Positions 1 to 11,100 of a stretch of DNA of 64,000 nucleotides are shown here, piece after piece. Both the position numbers and the translations under genes were made by a program. This DNA is from Strigops habroptila (lineage: Eukaryota > Chordata > Aves > Psittaciformes > Psittacidae). Within the stretch, counting starts at the first letter, position 1. Each line of letters begins with the position of its first letter. The DNA is taken from the NCBI RefSeq assembly GCF_004027225.2, contig NC_044296.2, positions 3,826,796-3,890,795 of the forward strand. The letters are read 5' to 3'. Below the pieces are notes generated by a model, which saw only the letters and a list, made by a program, of their open reading frames with translations, ran no database searches and was not told the origin of the DNA.

Positions 1-11
1 AGGCAATACTG

Positions 12-82
12 TCATAGAATCATATAGAATGGTTTGGGTTGGAAAGGACCTTAACATCATCTAGTTCCAACCCCCTGCCACG
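12..82 (-). mobile_element. CR1 LINE 3'-end fragment (antisense)
   Basis: It begins with the CR1 3' tip (TCATAGAATCATATAGAATGG) and matches the terminal block with GGTTTGGGTTGGAAAGGACC. It stops abruptly at 82, leaving only 22 bases before the TIMM44 exon 9 donor. Confidence 0.85.
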
Positions 83-106
83 CATCACACTGCAGCCCCT
101 CCTCAC

Positions 107-3100
107 CTCCAGGACATTGGGGATTATGTCAAACTCGCACTGCTTTAAGAACCGGTCTTTGTCAAAGGATGGATCCACTTTGAGTATCTCTGTCAAAACC
201 TCAGACATTTCTGTCTTCGAGAACAATCCACCTAAAAAACAACTCAGTGAGACTGGTGGCACGACAACTGTCACAGGGAACAAGGGAAAGATGTTTGGGG
301 AGACACCAGAGGGAAGGAGAAGGCACTTAGGACCAACTGCAGGCTTTAAGTTAAGCTTGAGCTTTATCCCATACAAACACTTGTCATGGCACTGCACGTC
401 TGATCCAGTAGCAGGCTGCTACTGCATGATACTGATCCATGCCAAATACTGTGAAGCTCCAGAATCACGGAATCATGTCATGGCTTGTGTTGGAAGGGAC
501 CTTAAAGCTCCTCCAGCTCCAACCCCCTGCCATGGGCAGGGACACCTTTCACTAGAGCAGGTTGCTCGAAGCCCCTGTGTCCAACCTGGCCCTGGGAACA
601 CCTGGAGGACAACAGCAGTAGCAGGCACCAGAGCAGAGCTGAGAGGCCAGTGATGCTCTTCCACAGCAAAGGTGAAACGTTACCTATTAAGTCCGTGACT
701 TTGTCTGTGACAGCTCTGGAAGCTCGAATGAATGCATTATCACTCTCGTCATACTTCATCTTCATCTCAAAGAACCCTGAAAGGAGAGGAGCTGTGAGCA
801 GCAGGGTCCTTCCACTAAGAAACACCACGCAGTGGGTTGCAGATCAAACCTGCTGCTTCTCTTCTAAATCACTTCAATGATTAACAACTATCCATTTCAA
901 AAGTTTCTTTCCTCCTCAACTTCCTGCAACGTTCTTAACTACCAATAACTGTAATGAGGAGAATGCTGCTTTCTCTGACTGCAGCTGCCAGAAACTCTGG
1001 ACCTTCTATGCAGATTTCCAGGTAGAAAACACACCAGACTTGCTCACACCAGTAACAGCCTCCTTACGCCCCTGATTTGGTCTGCTACAAGGGGTAGCAA
1101 GATGTGAAACCAGCACCAGAAAGTTTAACTGGGGCTGTGTGTCAAGAATAGAATCATAGAATCCCAGACTGGTTTGGGTTGGAAAGCACCTTAAAGCTCA
1201 TCCGGTTCCAACCCCTGCCACGGGCAGGGACACCTTCCACTAGAGCAGGTTGCTCCAAGCCCCTGTGTCCAACCTGGCCTTGAACACTGCCAGGGATGGG
1301 GCAGCCACAGCTTCTCTGGGCACCCTGTGCCAGCGCCTCAGCACCCTCACAGGGAAGATCATTCAGTATGTTCAGGGTTTGCATTAAGCCCAGGCAGAAA
1401 GCAAAGTTCCACATGTTCCAGAGTTCTAAGCAGATGACAACAGAAACCAGCTCACTCAAGGCAAGATCTTTCCTTGCCACAAGCTCAAGGTCAGGAAGAA
1501 GTGACCTGCCCTCTCCCTGCTGACATGCATGCATGAATGCCCTGGCCTCTTCCCAGTGCCAGATGGAATCTGACTAGAAAACAATGGGAAAAAGAAGAGA
1601 GTTCAGCTCATTAAGCAGTGCTGAAAGCAAGATTTGGTACCTACAGGGAGCAGGGACTCATCAAAACCAACCACTGACTGAGGAGGGGCCCGAACATAGG
1701 TGGAGCAGCTTGGAAAGCTGTGCTGTTTCAACCATGCCTGCCTCCCATTTGCACCACCTCACAGCAACAGCTACAACACAAGAAAGGGCTCTGATTTGCA
1801 TCATGTTGCACAGATGGCAGGAGATCCAACCCAGCAAGAATCACAACTGGGAAAGCAAGGTGCTTCTCTATTATCTTTGGAACACTTACTATTGAAGACC
1901 ACGTTGTTGTCCTTGAAATCTTTCCACTGCTGATACCACTTTGAGTCTTTGTGCAGCACCACGCCCATGGCCTCCCTAGAAAGGGCACAAGACAGGGGTG
2001 CTTGTGAACAAGCAACTTACAACTGAGTGAGAATAAGAAGAACAACCTAAGGAGTATCACTGCAGCATCACTGAGGCTGCCACACCACAGAAACACGGCT
2101 TAGCGTGGCAAGGCAGCAGAGGAAGCAAAGGAGCTCAGACTTAGTCCTGCCAAACGTAATTCAACAGCAAGATGTTAGAACTGAGGAAACAGGACGCACA
2201 GGCCAGCCAGGATTTCACATCAGAGCCTTGTGTACCCACTTTAGCATTTAAATGCCCAGTTTTGCTATTGCAAGGTTCAGTATCACCATCTTCTGATGGA
2301 AATCTGCTTTCAGACCTACCTGTGCTGCCAGGTCAGGCCTCACCCCACAGCCTCACTTCAGCACTTGGATTTTAACCAGCCCTGACGTGTAGTTAGGTGT
2401 TAAAGTCTGTAATCCAATTAAAAGAGGAGTATAACCCCAAATGCCATCCCATACTTACTCATTAGCCTCAAATATTCGCTCCTCTTTAATCTTCTCTCCT
2501 GAGAACTCTGTTCTTTTCCGTAGGCGCTCCGGACGTTTGTAAGGACCAGTCTGTCCTAAAACACTTTCATCTATTTCCTTCTTAACTGTTTCTACTCCCT
2601 GAAAGGAAAATATCCCCATTAGGTTGATTTACTGTTTCCATCCCCATTTCCCAGAAACTGAGAATCACTTCTGTTGAAGGAAGAAATAAATACATAGAGG
2701 CCAGAGGTTATTCTTCTCTTCCTTAGTCACCAAAAGCTTCTTCTGCTGATGTCTGCTGGCACACACACCAGTACCAAGGCCTTCTGCTTAAAAAGTCAAC
2801 AGTCTAGAACACCAAATGGATGGTTGCATTGTATCGACCTGAAGAAAAAAGTCCCATGTAGTAGAATCATAGAATGGTTTGGGTTGGAAAGGACATTAAA
2901 GCTCCTCCAGTTCCAACCCCCTGCCACGGGCAGGGACACTTTCCACTAGAGCAGGTTGCTCCAAGCCCCTGTGTCCAACCTGGCCTTGAACACTGCCAGG
3001 GATGGGGCAGCCACAGCTTCTCTGGGCACCCTGTGCCAGCGCCTCAGCACCCTCACAGGGAAGAACTTCTGCCTTATATTTATCCTGAATCTCCCCTGTT

Positions 3101-6100
3101 TCAGTTTAAACCCATCACCCCTTGTCCTATCACTACAGTCCCTGATGAAGATGCCCTCTCCAGCATCCTTGTAGGGCCCCTTCAGATACTGGAAGGCTGC
3201 TCTGAGGTCACCACACAACCTTGGACACAGTCAAACCTTACAGCTGACAGGTACCTGAGAAATAGCTTTGAAGGCTGCTGTCCTGCCCAGTTTCTCTCCT
3301 CCTTTTGTCACTGACTCTGCAGACTGCTTTGCTGTTTTTGCTGCTTCTTCCACACCTTCTTTTATCTTCCGGCCAATATCACTCTTACTGACTTCATCCA
3401 AACTCTGCAAGAAAACACAACATGAAAGAGAAGCTCATGTCAGGTGAAACAGGAGGAAACTCATATCGAGTAACTCCCCTTTGGGCATTAGGAAGTCTTT
3501 AGCATTCACACAGGACAAAACTAACTCAACCTAAGGTGAACACACAGCTACATGTCACAGGGGAGACTGACTGGGACACTATGGCTTGGAACTGCAGCAC
3601 TGTCCAACACCTCTTTGCAGAACAACAGATTGAGCTGCTCATGGGACCACACACATTTGTAATTGCTGCTACACAGAGATTTTAATTCTTTTTTCTCTTG
3701 ACATCAAAGAGAAGGACCAATGATGCCAGAGTTAAAATAGCAAAGCCCTTCCCCTTGAAATAATTAGGTGCTTCTTCAGAGCAGGCACAGGAGCAGTGGA
3801 GATGGCCCTCTGCTATGTAACTCTTCCTGCACAATCAGGAAACACTCTTCTCAATCCCCACACCTTCATATCCATCACTTCAGCTGTGTTTCAGAGCCAG
3901 GACCTTGTATGCAAGAGGTTAAAAGGACTCTGCCAGTAGCTGGTCACCCTTTCATTCTGCACTGGCACATATCAGATCCTCAGGGATCTTGGAATTCTCA
4001 CCAGCAACAGGCAACCAACCCTGGATGGGTCACAAGCCACAGCCTCAGAGGAAGAGAAATGACAGGGTGATGATACCAAATGGTTTTCCCTGGTTATCAA
4101 TGGCATTTGGCTAATGAAGATATACTTCATTAATGAAGTACCTTCAACAGCACTGAAAAGATATCAGTTATGTCCACATCAGCAAAGAGCTTTATATCCA
4201 GCTCATAACTACACACAGCTAAGCCACACCAAAGCACATTTAGACAGATGGAGAGCGAAGGAGCAGAGCAGAATGTGGGGACCGGGTTCTTCCACTGCTG
4301 CCTTTTACCTCTTTCACTGTCCCAGTTATTTCTTCAAGTTTCTTTTTAATCACTTCTGAGGTCTTCACTGTTTCAGATTCAATAGTTTTCTGTGGGGAAA
4401 AAGCCATGCTGCATGTAACTATGAGGACAGAAAACACTCAAACCCAGTTTAGCACATAGCAGAGCCCCTTAATGCTGTCACTGAGAGCAAAAGGGCTCCA
4501 CCTGGGGGAGCACCTTCCTTGAGGAACTAGTTTAGAGGTTCATTTATGCAGCTTGTGCTGTTTATAGTTCTTCAAAGAATACAAAAGAAGGGTTTAAATT
4601 CTAATGCCTCATTCTTTCATCTGCACATTATTTGGGAAATCCAGTGAAGGGGCTGCTGGAAAGATTTTCCACTTAATACCAGTATTTCCAGCCAAGCAGA
4701 ACTCCCCATAAGAACAGACATGCTGAATTCAGTTCATCTGCAGAAAGATTCAAATCTACATTCCCAATGGTAACAGCTCAGTGACTGGGCAACGAAAGCA
4801 CCAAAGGAATTCCTGACTTACATATTTCCTCCTTGCTTCTCGAAGAGCATCAGATTCTTCCAGCTTTTTAGCTTCATCTCGGAATTTCTTAATACTTTCT
4901 TTCATCTCCTTGTTTTTTGCTAATTCCTGTTTGATGTTCTCCACAAACCCTGATATAAAACCTTTTCTTCCTCCAGAAGCGTAGCATCTGGACTAAAGAA
5001 AAGCATGCCATGTTGTAGGATCCAAAGAGACATTAAATGAGGCAGGAATCAAAGCCAGCAGGTAGATTTACTTAAGCCAAGCACTGAGTCACTTCTAACA
5101 GAGTAAATGTTGTAGAAAATATAAAGGCACCTTGAAAAAGCAGCAGCTTAACCTCAAAAGAGCCAATGTCCAACACAGTTCTAATGCCCTGGGAAGTACA
5201 TCTGTACAGCCATTAAAAAAGATGCTTCTCCAGAGGAAGTTTAACTCCAGAGGTTAGTTCAGGCTTAAATAACTTGGTCAATGAAGTTACCAGAGCACCA
5301 CTCCTGAACTCTGTCACTTGGACTCAGTTACTACAACATCCCTGGAGGTCACCAAATACATCTCAACAAGTAGAAACCTTCAACCTAAAACTGGTGCTTC
5401 TCAGAAATCCACCCACATCGAGTAGATCAGTGCTCTAATGAGAAAGCACTTCTGGCCTGAAATAAGAAGAAATCAGCTGTTAACCAACCTGATGGGTCTC
5501 TAAGCCAAGCGGGCTCATGCCATACACTGTACCCCTGGGGACTGCAGGAACTGGGTATCTTCTGGATATCAGCCATATGCCATTGATGAGGCATTTCTGC
5601 AACAAAAGGGTAAGGTTTAGCGTACAAGATGACAGCAGCCCTAAAGAGCCAAGGAAGAAACAAAAGAACACTGCAAACAGACAATATTCACTGGGCTTCT
5701 GGGAAAACATCCTAAGTGCTGCCAAGAAACACTGGAAGGTGGTTTTAGAACCATAGAATCCCAGAGTGGTTTGTGTTGGAAGGGACCTTAAAGCTCATCC
5801 AGTTCCAACCCCCTGCCATGGGCAGGGACACCTTCCACTAGAGCAGGTTGCTCCAAGCCCCTGTGTCCAACCTGGCCTTGAACACTGCCAGGGATGGGGC
5901 AGCCACAGCTTCTCTGGGCACCCTGTGCCAGCGCCTCAGCACCCTCACAGGGAAGAGCTTCTGCTTCAGAGCTCATCTCAGTCTCCCCTATTTAAGTTTT
6001 AAGGTTGGGCAGAAAAGACCAACCACCTCCACCGCCCGTCATGCTACAAAACGGCTTTTAAAGCCACAACCTTTGCTTTCAGCTCAGCACCGGGCACAAA

Positions 6101-6595
6101 CTCGTATAGATTTAAGCTTCTCAAGATGCCGCTGGCGGAGCCGCTCCGCGCCGCGGCCGCTCCGTGCAGCCTCCCCGGGAGCTCCCAGGCGGAGCCGGGC
6201 TCCACCGGCCCTGCGCTGAACGGCGGCAGAGGAGCCAGGGCCCGGCTCCCCCCGGCGCCGCAGCCCTCGCTGCGGGCCTGGCAGACCCCCAGGCAGGGCC
6301 CGAGCCGCAGCTCCGCTCCACCGGCAGCGCCGGGGCGGCTGGGACCGGGCCGGGAAGGGAGCCGGCACCCGCCGCGCCGAGCACACCCGCGCGGCCCAGG
6401 TCGCTCAGCCCCGCGCTCCCCCTCAGGGTATCCCCAGCACAGGGCCGCGGCCCCCCGCTGCCTCCCGCCGCCCCACGGCGCATCAGCGTCCCGCGGGGCC
6501 GGACCGAGCCCCGGCGGAGGCGGCTCCAGCCCCAGCCCCGGCCCCGGCCCCGGCCCCGCTCTCACCCGACACCCGCCGGCCGCCGCCGCCGCCAT
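107..6595 (-). CDS. TIMM44: TIMM44, mitochondrial import inner membrane translocase subunit (5' nine coding exons, 3' truncated by window edge)
   Basis: Tim44 is the matrix-side peripheral protein that tethers mtHsp70 to the TIM23 channel and drives presequence-dependent import. Coding exons, read on the minus strand: 6595-6566, 5596-5489, 4992-4822, 4389-4309, 3404-3255, 2598-2459, 1975-1890, 776-684, 231-107. They total 984 nt (328 codons), and every phase joins across GT-AG introns. The N-terminus (exons 1-2) is rich in Arg and small residues with no early acidic residues, as expected of a matrix-targeting presequence. Exons 3-5 carry the conserved charged helical region (NIKQELAKNKEMKESIKKF, then SKSDIGRKIKEGVEEAAKTA). 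Exons 8-9 carry the start of the Tim44-like domain (FFEMKMKYDESDNAFIRAS; GLFSKTEMSEVLTEIL). The exon ends in frame at VLE, about three quarters through the roughly 450-residue family length. The start ATG is the family start and has A at -3 and G at +4. Confidence 0.96.
461..592 (-). mobile_element. CR1 LINE 3'-end fragment (antisense) in TIMM44 intron 8
   Basis: It has the same terminal CR1 block as the other antisense copies, including GGGCAGGGACACC and GAGCAGGTTGCTC, with scattered substitutions. It ends at the GTCCAACCTGGCC segment. Confidence 0.85.
1148..1358 (-). mobile_element. CR1 LINE 3'-end fragment (antisense) in TIMM44 intron 7
   Basis: The CR1 3' tip (ATAGAATCATAGAATCCCAG) is followed by the canonical terminal block up to CACCCTCACAGGGAAGA. 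Short ORFs on either strand here are CR1 translations, not genes. Confidence 0.9.
2863..3220 (-). mobile_element. CR1 LINE 3'-end fragment (antisense) in TIMM44 intron 5
   Basis: It starts with AGAATCATAGAATGGTTTGG and extends through the terminal block to a segment resembling the 'cttatatttatcctgaatc' CR1 subfamily. It ends about 35 bases from the TIMM44 exon 5 donor (3254). Confidence 0.9.
5752..6001 (-). mobile_element. CR1 LINE 3'-end fragment (antisense) in TIMM44 intron 1
   Basis: It has a CATAGAATCCCAG tip followed by the standard CR1 terminal block, ending near CTCCCCTATTTAAG. Confidence 0.9.
6528..6557 (-). repeat. Short GGGGCC/GGGGCT hexamer array at the start of TIMM44 intron 1
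   Basis: Five tandem hexamers lie on the plus strand: two AGCCCC units followed by three GGCCCC units. In the TIMM44 transcript they read as three GGGGCC followed by two GGGGCT, beginning 8 nt inside the intron 1 donor (GT at 6565-6564). The G-runs are capable of forming a G-quadruplex. Confidence 0.8.
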
Positions 6596-6600
6596 CTTCC
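6587..6600 (-). promoter_or_regulatory. YY1-type element overlapping the TIMM44 start codon
   Basis: On the minus strand the sequence is GGAAGATGGCGGCG, which contains the AAGATGGCGGC core recognised by YY1. The ATG inside the element is the TIMM44 initiator. YY1 sites just downstream of the TSS that also serve as translation starts are a known class in vertebrate housekeeping promoters; binding here is inferred. Confidence 0.55.
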
Positions 6601-6810
6601 AGCGCAGCGTGTGACCTTCGGGCGGCGCCGCGCAGTGGCGTCACGGAGCGCACCGGCCCCGGCCACATGGGCGGGAGGCGCGGGGGGAGGCGGCGGTTCG
6701 CTGTGGAGCGATCGTGTGGGAGCGTTTCCCGCTTGTGCGGTTCCTGACGCGGCTCTCGCAGCGCCAGGGAGCGCCTGGAGCGCTGCGCGCGGTGCTGGGT
6801 GCCCGGCGCA

Positions 6811-7287
6811 AGGACCTGGAGCTGCTGGAGCGAGGCCAGAGGAGGCCCCGGAGCTGCTGCGAGGGCTGGAGCAGCTCTGCTCTGGAGCCAGGCTGAGAGA
6901 GCTGGGCTGGGGCAGCCTGGAGAAGAGAAGGCTCCTGAAGGGGACACCTTAGAGCAGCTCCAGTGCCTAAAGGGGCTCCAGGAAACCTGCAGAGGGGTTT
7001 GGACAAGGGCCTGTAGGGACAGGACAAGGGGAATGGCTTTAACCTGCCAGAAGGGAGATTGAGATGAGCTCTGAGGCAGAAGCTCTTCCCTGTGAGGGTG
7101 CTGAGGCGCTGGCACAGGGTGCCCAGAGAAGCTGTGGCTGCCCCATCCCTGGCAGTGTTCAAGGCCAGGTTGGACACAGGGGCTTGGAGCAACCTGCTCT
7201 AGTGGAAGGTGTCCCTGCCCGTGGCAGGGGTTGGAACTGGAAGAGCTTTAAGGTCCCTTCCAACCCAAACCAGTCCATGGTTCTATA
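6811..7287 (+). mobile_element. CR1 LINE 3'-end fragment, about 480 bp (sense)
   Basis: This is a long 5'-truncated copy. It runs from the GGACCTGGAGCTGCTGGAGC block to a degenerate 3' tip (GGTTCTATAAAT). It lies between the TIMM44 CpG island and the HNRNPM 3' end, with its truncated 5' end facing the promoter. Confidence 0.92.
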
Positions 7288-7537
7288 AATCCTGTCTTGG
7301 GCATAAAGCTTCATCTCTCCTGCCACAAGAATTCCCCCTCAAAAAGAACCACTTTCGATATTTGTGGTGTTAAAACTGTTGCAGGAGAAGGTGAAATATT
7401 CCACCTTCTGCCTTCCCCTGCTGCACCTCACCCTGCTTGAGACCTGAAAACCTCCACACTAAGGAGTTGTTTTAAATCCCTTTTCAGTTCAGGCCTTCAG
7501 AATGGCACTGACACAACTGAAGGTAGAGGATATTGTA

Positions 7538-8102
7538 TTTATTATTCCACTATTGCCACTGGAGCAAAATGAACCACCAGCCTTTTGCCAAGAGTGGTCA
7601 TCACTTAGGTGTGCACACAGGACAGGGAGGTCCCCTGCACCCTAAAGCCATCCAAACCCCAACACCAATGTGCAGCATGTTAAAGACACGAGGGAGAGGA
7701 ACAGTCTTTTCTTGACACTTCACAGGATACAAGTTCTAGTTTACTGAGGTTACAGAGAGCTTTGCAAGCAGAGGAGGTGCTGCCAGGAACAGATGCTGTG
7801 TCTGAAATCTTGAATTGCATTTATTATCAAAGTCATACTGTTTACATCTGTAATGTCAACGAGATGCCACAACTACAAAAAAAGATTGTGCACATTGCAG
7901 TTCCAATGCAAAAACCCAGTAAAATGGAAATCCATTTGTTAAAAAAGTACTTAAAATTACTCCAGAAAGCAACTGAATCGGTTGTTTTTTTTTTTAACAC
8001 CTTTACATCCAGTCAAATTAAAATGGTTAACAAGGAAAAAAAAAAAAAAAAAAAGTACAAATTCCAAAACTGGGGGAGCAGTGTTAAAAAGGCAATTCCT
8101 TA
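7538..8102 (-). terminator. HNRNPM: HNRNPM 3'UTR with candidate poly(A) signals
   Basis: On the minus strand, downstream of the stop codon at 8105-8103, AATAAA occurs at 7825-7820 and again at 7543-7538. The first would give a 3'UTR of roughly 300 nt. The stretch also holds a U-rich tract (the A-run at about 8034-8054 on the plus strand) and an A-rich tract (the T-run near 7983-7994). Which signal is used cannot be told from sequence. Confidence 0.65.
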
Positions 8103-11100
8103 TTAAGCATTCCTGTCGATTCGCACGTCGATCTCCCTGCCCCGGAGCTGGATCCCGTTCATCATGCGGCAGGCGCGCTCCGCCACCTCCGGGGACTCAA
8201 ACCTCACCACCCCACAGCCTTTGGACTTCCCATTCTCCATCTTGATGTCAGCGTACAGCACATGGCCTGGGGAAGAGAAGAGAAGGGGTTTGTTGAACCT
8301 GGGAGGTGCCACCCAACCCTCTCTACCTTTAGATATGCCCAGTGGTTGGTTCTGGTATCTGAAGGGGGCTACCAGGATGCTGGAGGGGACTCGTCATCAG
8401 GGCTGGAGCGATAGGACAAGGGGTGATGGGTTTAAACTAAACCAGGGAAGTTCAGGTTGGATCTAAGGCAGAAGCTCTTCCCTGTGAGGGTGCTGAGGCG
8501 CTGGCACAGGGTGCCCAGAGAAGCTGTGGCTGCCCCATCCCTGGCAGTGTTCAAGGCCAGGTTGGACACAGGGGCTTGGAGCAACCTGCTCTAGTGGAAG
8601 GTGTCCCTGCCCGTGGCAGGGGGTTGGAGCTGGAGGAGCTTTAAGGTCCTTTCCAACCCAAAGCAGTCTGGGATTCCATGATTCTATGATTTAGAACTTC
8701 AAGCTGCAAGACAGCTTTCCCAAGCTGTTGTTTTAAAGGAGTGTTCTTGCTTTAAGAGATGAATTAATTCAAAGTGGTTCTCTCAATTCTCACTCCAGCA
8801 GCAGCAGGTGAATGGAGCAAAGCCCACGGCAGCCCCGTCCAATTTCACACACCCTCCACATCACAACTGATGAGGTCAGGGCTTGGTTTTGCCATCAGAC
8901 AAGCAGCACAACAGATCAGGGAGCAAGGTCTGGGCACAGCAACCAGAAAACCTCCCTGAAGCTGCTCTCAACAGGCAGTAGCTGAGTTCAGAATATTAAT
9001 TCTTTTCTCTGAGGACAGTTTTGCCTGTAATTGTGTTCCTTTAGATGCAACATCTGTGCAGGTGCTTTCCAGCAGTTCTCAGGACTTCCACCTCTCTATT
9101 CCTGTCCCTCTCTGCGTGATAAACCAGCCCAAGATGGAGAAGGGCACAAACACTTAAAGAAAGAGCGTGTTCATGGATTATCAATTGCTTCCCAACCCTC
9201 AGAACAGACATCCTTACATAGCTTGTCACAGGTTAAGATCTAGTATTTCAGTAAGTCTGAGTGAAATTTCAGTTCAAGATACTGGTGTTGGGGACACAGA
9301 GAGCCAGTTGTTGTTGTTTAATTCCTACTCCAGAGTAATAACCAGCAATAAAATAACTTACCGCATTCATTAAATTTATCTTTCAGCATTTTCCATGTAA
9401 AATCAAAAGGCAGCTGTGAAAAGAGAAGAACAAACCATTAGTGAGGAGCTCCTGAACAACTCGCAGGCACTGCCAGCTCTTCAGAACACGTTTGCCATCC
9501 CGGGACAGAGCTCTGATCCCGTTAAGGAAATGGCTTCAGCTCACAACAGCTTGAACTGCCCCTCTGGCTGCAATCAGTACTGGAGGTTGTGACTGGAGCA
9601 CAGGGATGAACATGTCAGTTCTGATCAATTGCACGATGAGTGAAGGACAGGTAGGAAAGGGGCTACTCACGTTTCTCACAAATATCTGACAGGCTTTCCT
9701 GGCCACCCCAGCTGCAGGTCCTCCAGTTCCTCCAAGGGAGCCTGCAAAATTGCCTGCAAAGTTTCCACGTTCCATGTCCATTGTTCTTTCGAAATTGCTT
9801 CCCATGGCCAGTCCCATTCGCTCTATGCCTGCTCCCATGCCCTGCCCCATAGCAGGGCCCATCCTCTCCATATTAGTGGCTCCAATGCGCTCCAAGCCCA
9901 TCCTCTCCATGCCAGCAGCTCCCATACGATCTAATCCTATTCTTTCCATAGGAGTGGCACCTATGCGATCCAAACCGGCCGGCATCCTCTCTATCACCTG
10001 ACCCATTCCAGTTCCCATTCCAGCAGGGACCATACGCTCAATGCCTATACCCATTCTATCCATGCCAGAGCCCATCCGTTCTACACCTGATCCCATTCTG
10101 TCCATAGTGGCGCCAACGCGGTCGATGCCAGCACCCATCCTCTCGATGCCAAAGCCTATGCCAGAGCCCATCCGTTCCATGCCAGATCCCATCCTCTCAA
10201 TAGCTGGGCCCATCCTCTCGATGTTGGGAGCAATGTGATCTATGCCCAGAGGGGCCATTCGGTCAATTCCTGACCCCATCCTCTCCACGTTGGAGCCCAT
10301 GCGATCTAAAACAAGCCCCATCCTGTCCATTTCTGAGCCTACTCTCTCCATCCCATGCCCCATCCCGGAAGGTATTCTTTCTATTCCCGAGCCCATACGA
10401 TCAATGCCAGGTGCCATCCTCTCAATCCCAGGAATGCTGGCATTTCCACCACCTGGAACACAACACACAGGTTATCAGTAATCACACAGTGACAAACCAC
10501 AACCCTAATGCATGCTGAGGTGACCGAAATGCTTTAAGCTTCCTCATCACTCAGAAAAGCAACTGCACACCATGTGCTCTGCTGCTGCAGGATGTGAAGC
10601 AAAGGCTTCTTTTGGATGGTAAGGAGGGTTCTGTTGTTGATTACACACACACCATCATGCCTACAACCTGTTCTAGGCCAGGTTGGATGGGGCTTGGAGC
10701 AACCTGGTCTAGTGGAAGGTGTCCCTGCCCGTGGCAGGGGGTTGGAGCTGGATGATCTTAAGGTCCCTTCCAACCCAAACCATTCCATGATTCTATGATC
10801 TTGTCCCAACTATAGTTGGGTCAGAGGAAAGTTTATCTGTTCACTAAGGAGCTTAACTTGTGTACACACAAAGAAAGCCTTCCCCCCAAAAAGAGACAAT
10901 TCTGAAGGCATTTGCAAACCTGGGAGAAGATCAGGTGGCAAAAGCTGTATTTAAATACACTCTTAGCTGGTACTGTCCTGTGCAGCACACTGGAGAATAC
11001 ACAGCAGGAGTAGTGGGTGATTTAGTAGCTCAAATTACAGTTCAAATACAGACTGCTTGGAAGAGGAGTGAAGCCACATCCTCCTTGCCATACAGCTCAA

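Larger units (their letters stand above)
6100..6760 (-). promoter_or_regulatory. TIMM44: CpG-island promoter and first-intron start of TIMM44
   Basis: This stretch is very GC- and CpG-rich compared with its flanks and contains the TIMM44 start codon at 6595-6593. I see no TATA box. A TGACCTT half site of the nuclear-receptor/ERR type lies at about 6612-6618, and a CRE-like GCGTCACG at about 6649-6656. Both motifs are plausible for a mitochondrial housekeeping gene but were only read by eye. The upstream edge of the island is bounded by a CR1 fragment starting near 6811. Confidence 0.75.

Noticed and set aside
6164-6952. Long plus-strand frame (262 codons) across the TIMM44 CpG island
   Set aside because: The low-complexity Pro/Arg/Ala composition comes from high G+C. 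It spans TIMM44 exon 1 antisense, the promoter and a CR1 end, with no family resemblance.
9750-10481. Plus-strand open frames rich in Pro-Ile-Leu-Ser repeats
   Set aside because: They are the antisense shadow of the HNRNPM hexamer repeat exon; the codon periodicity fits the minus strand.
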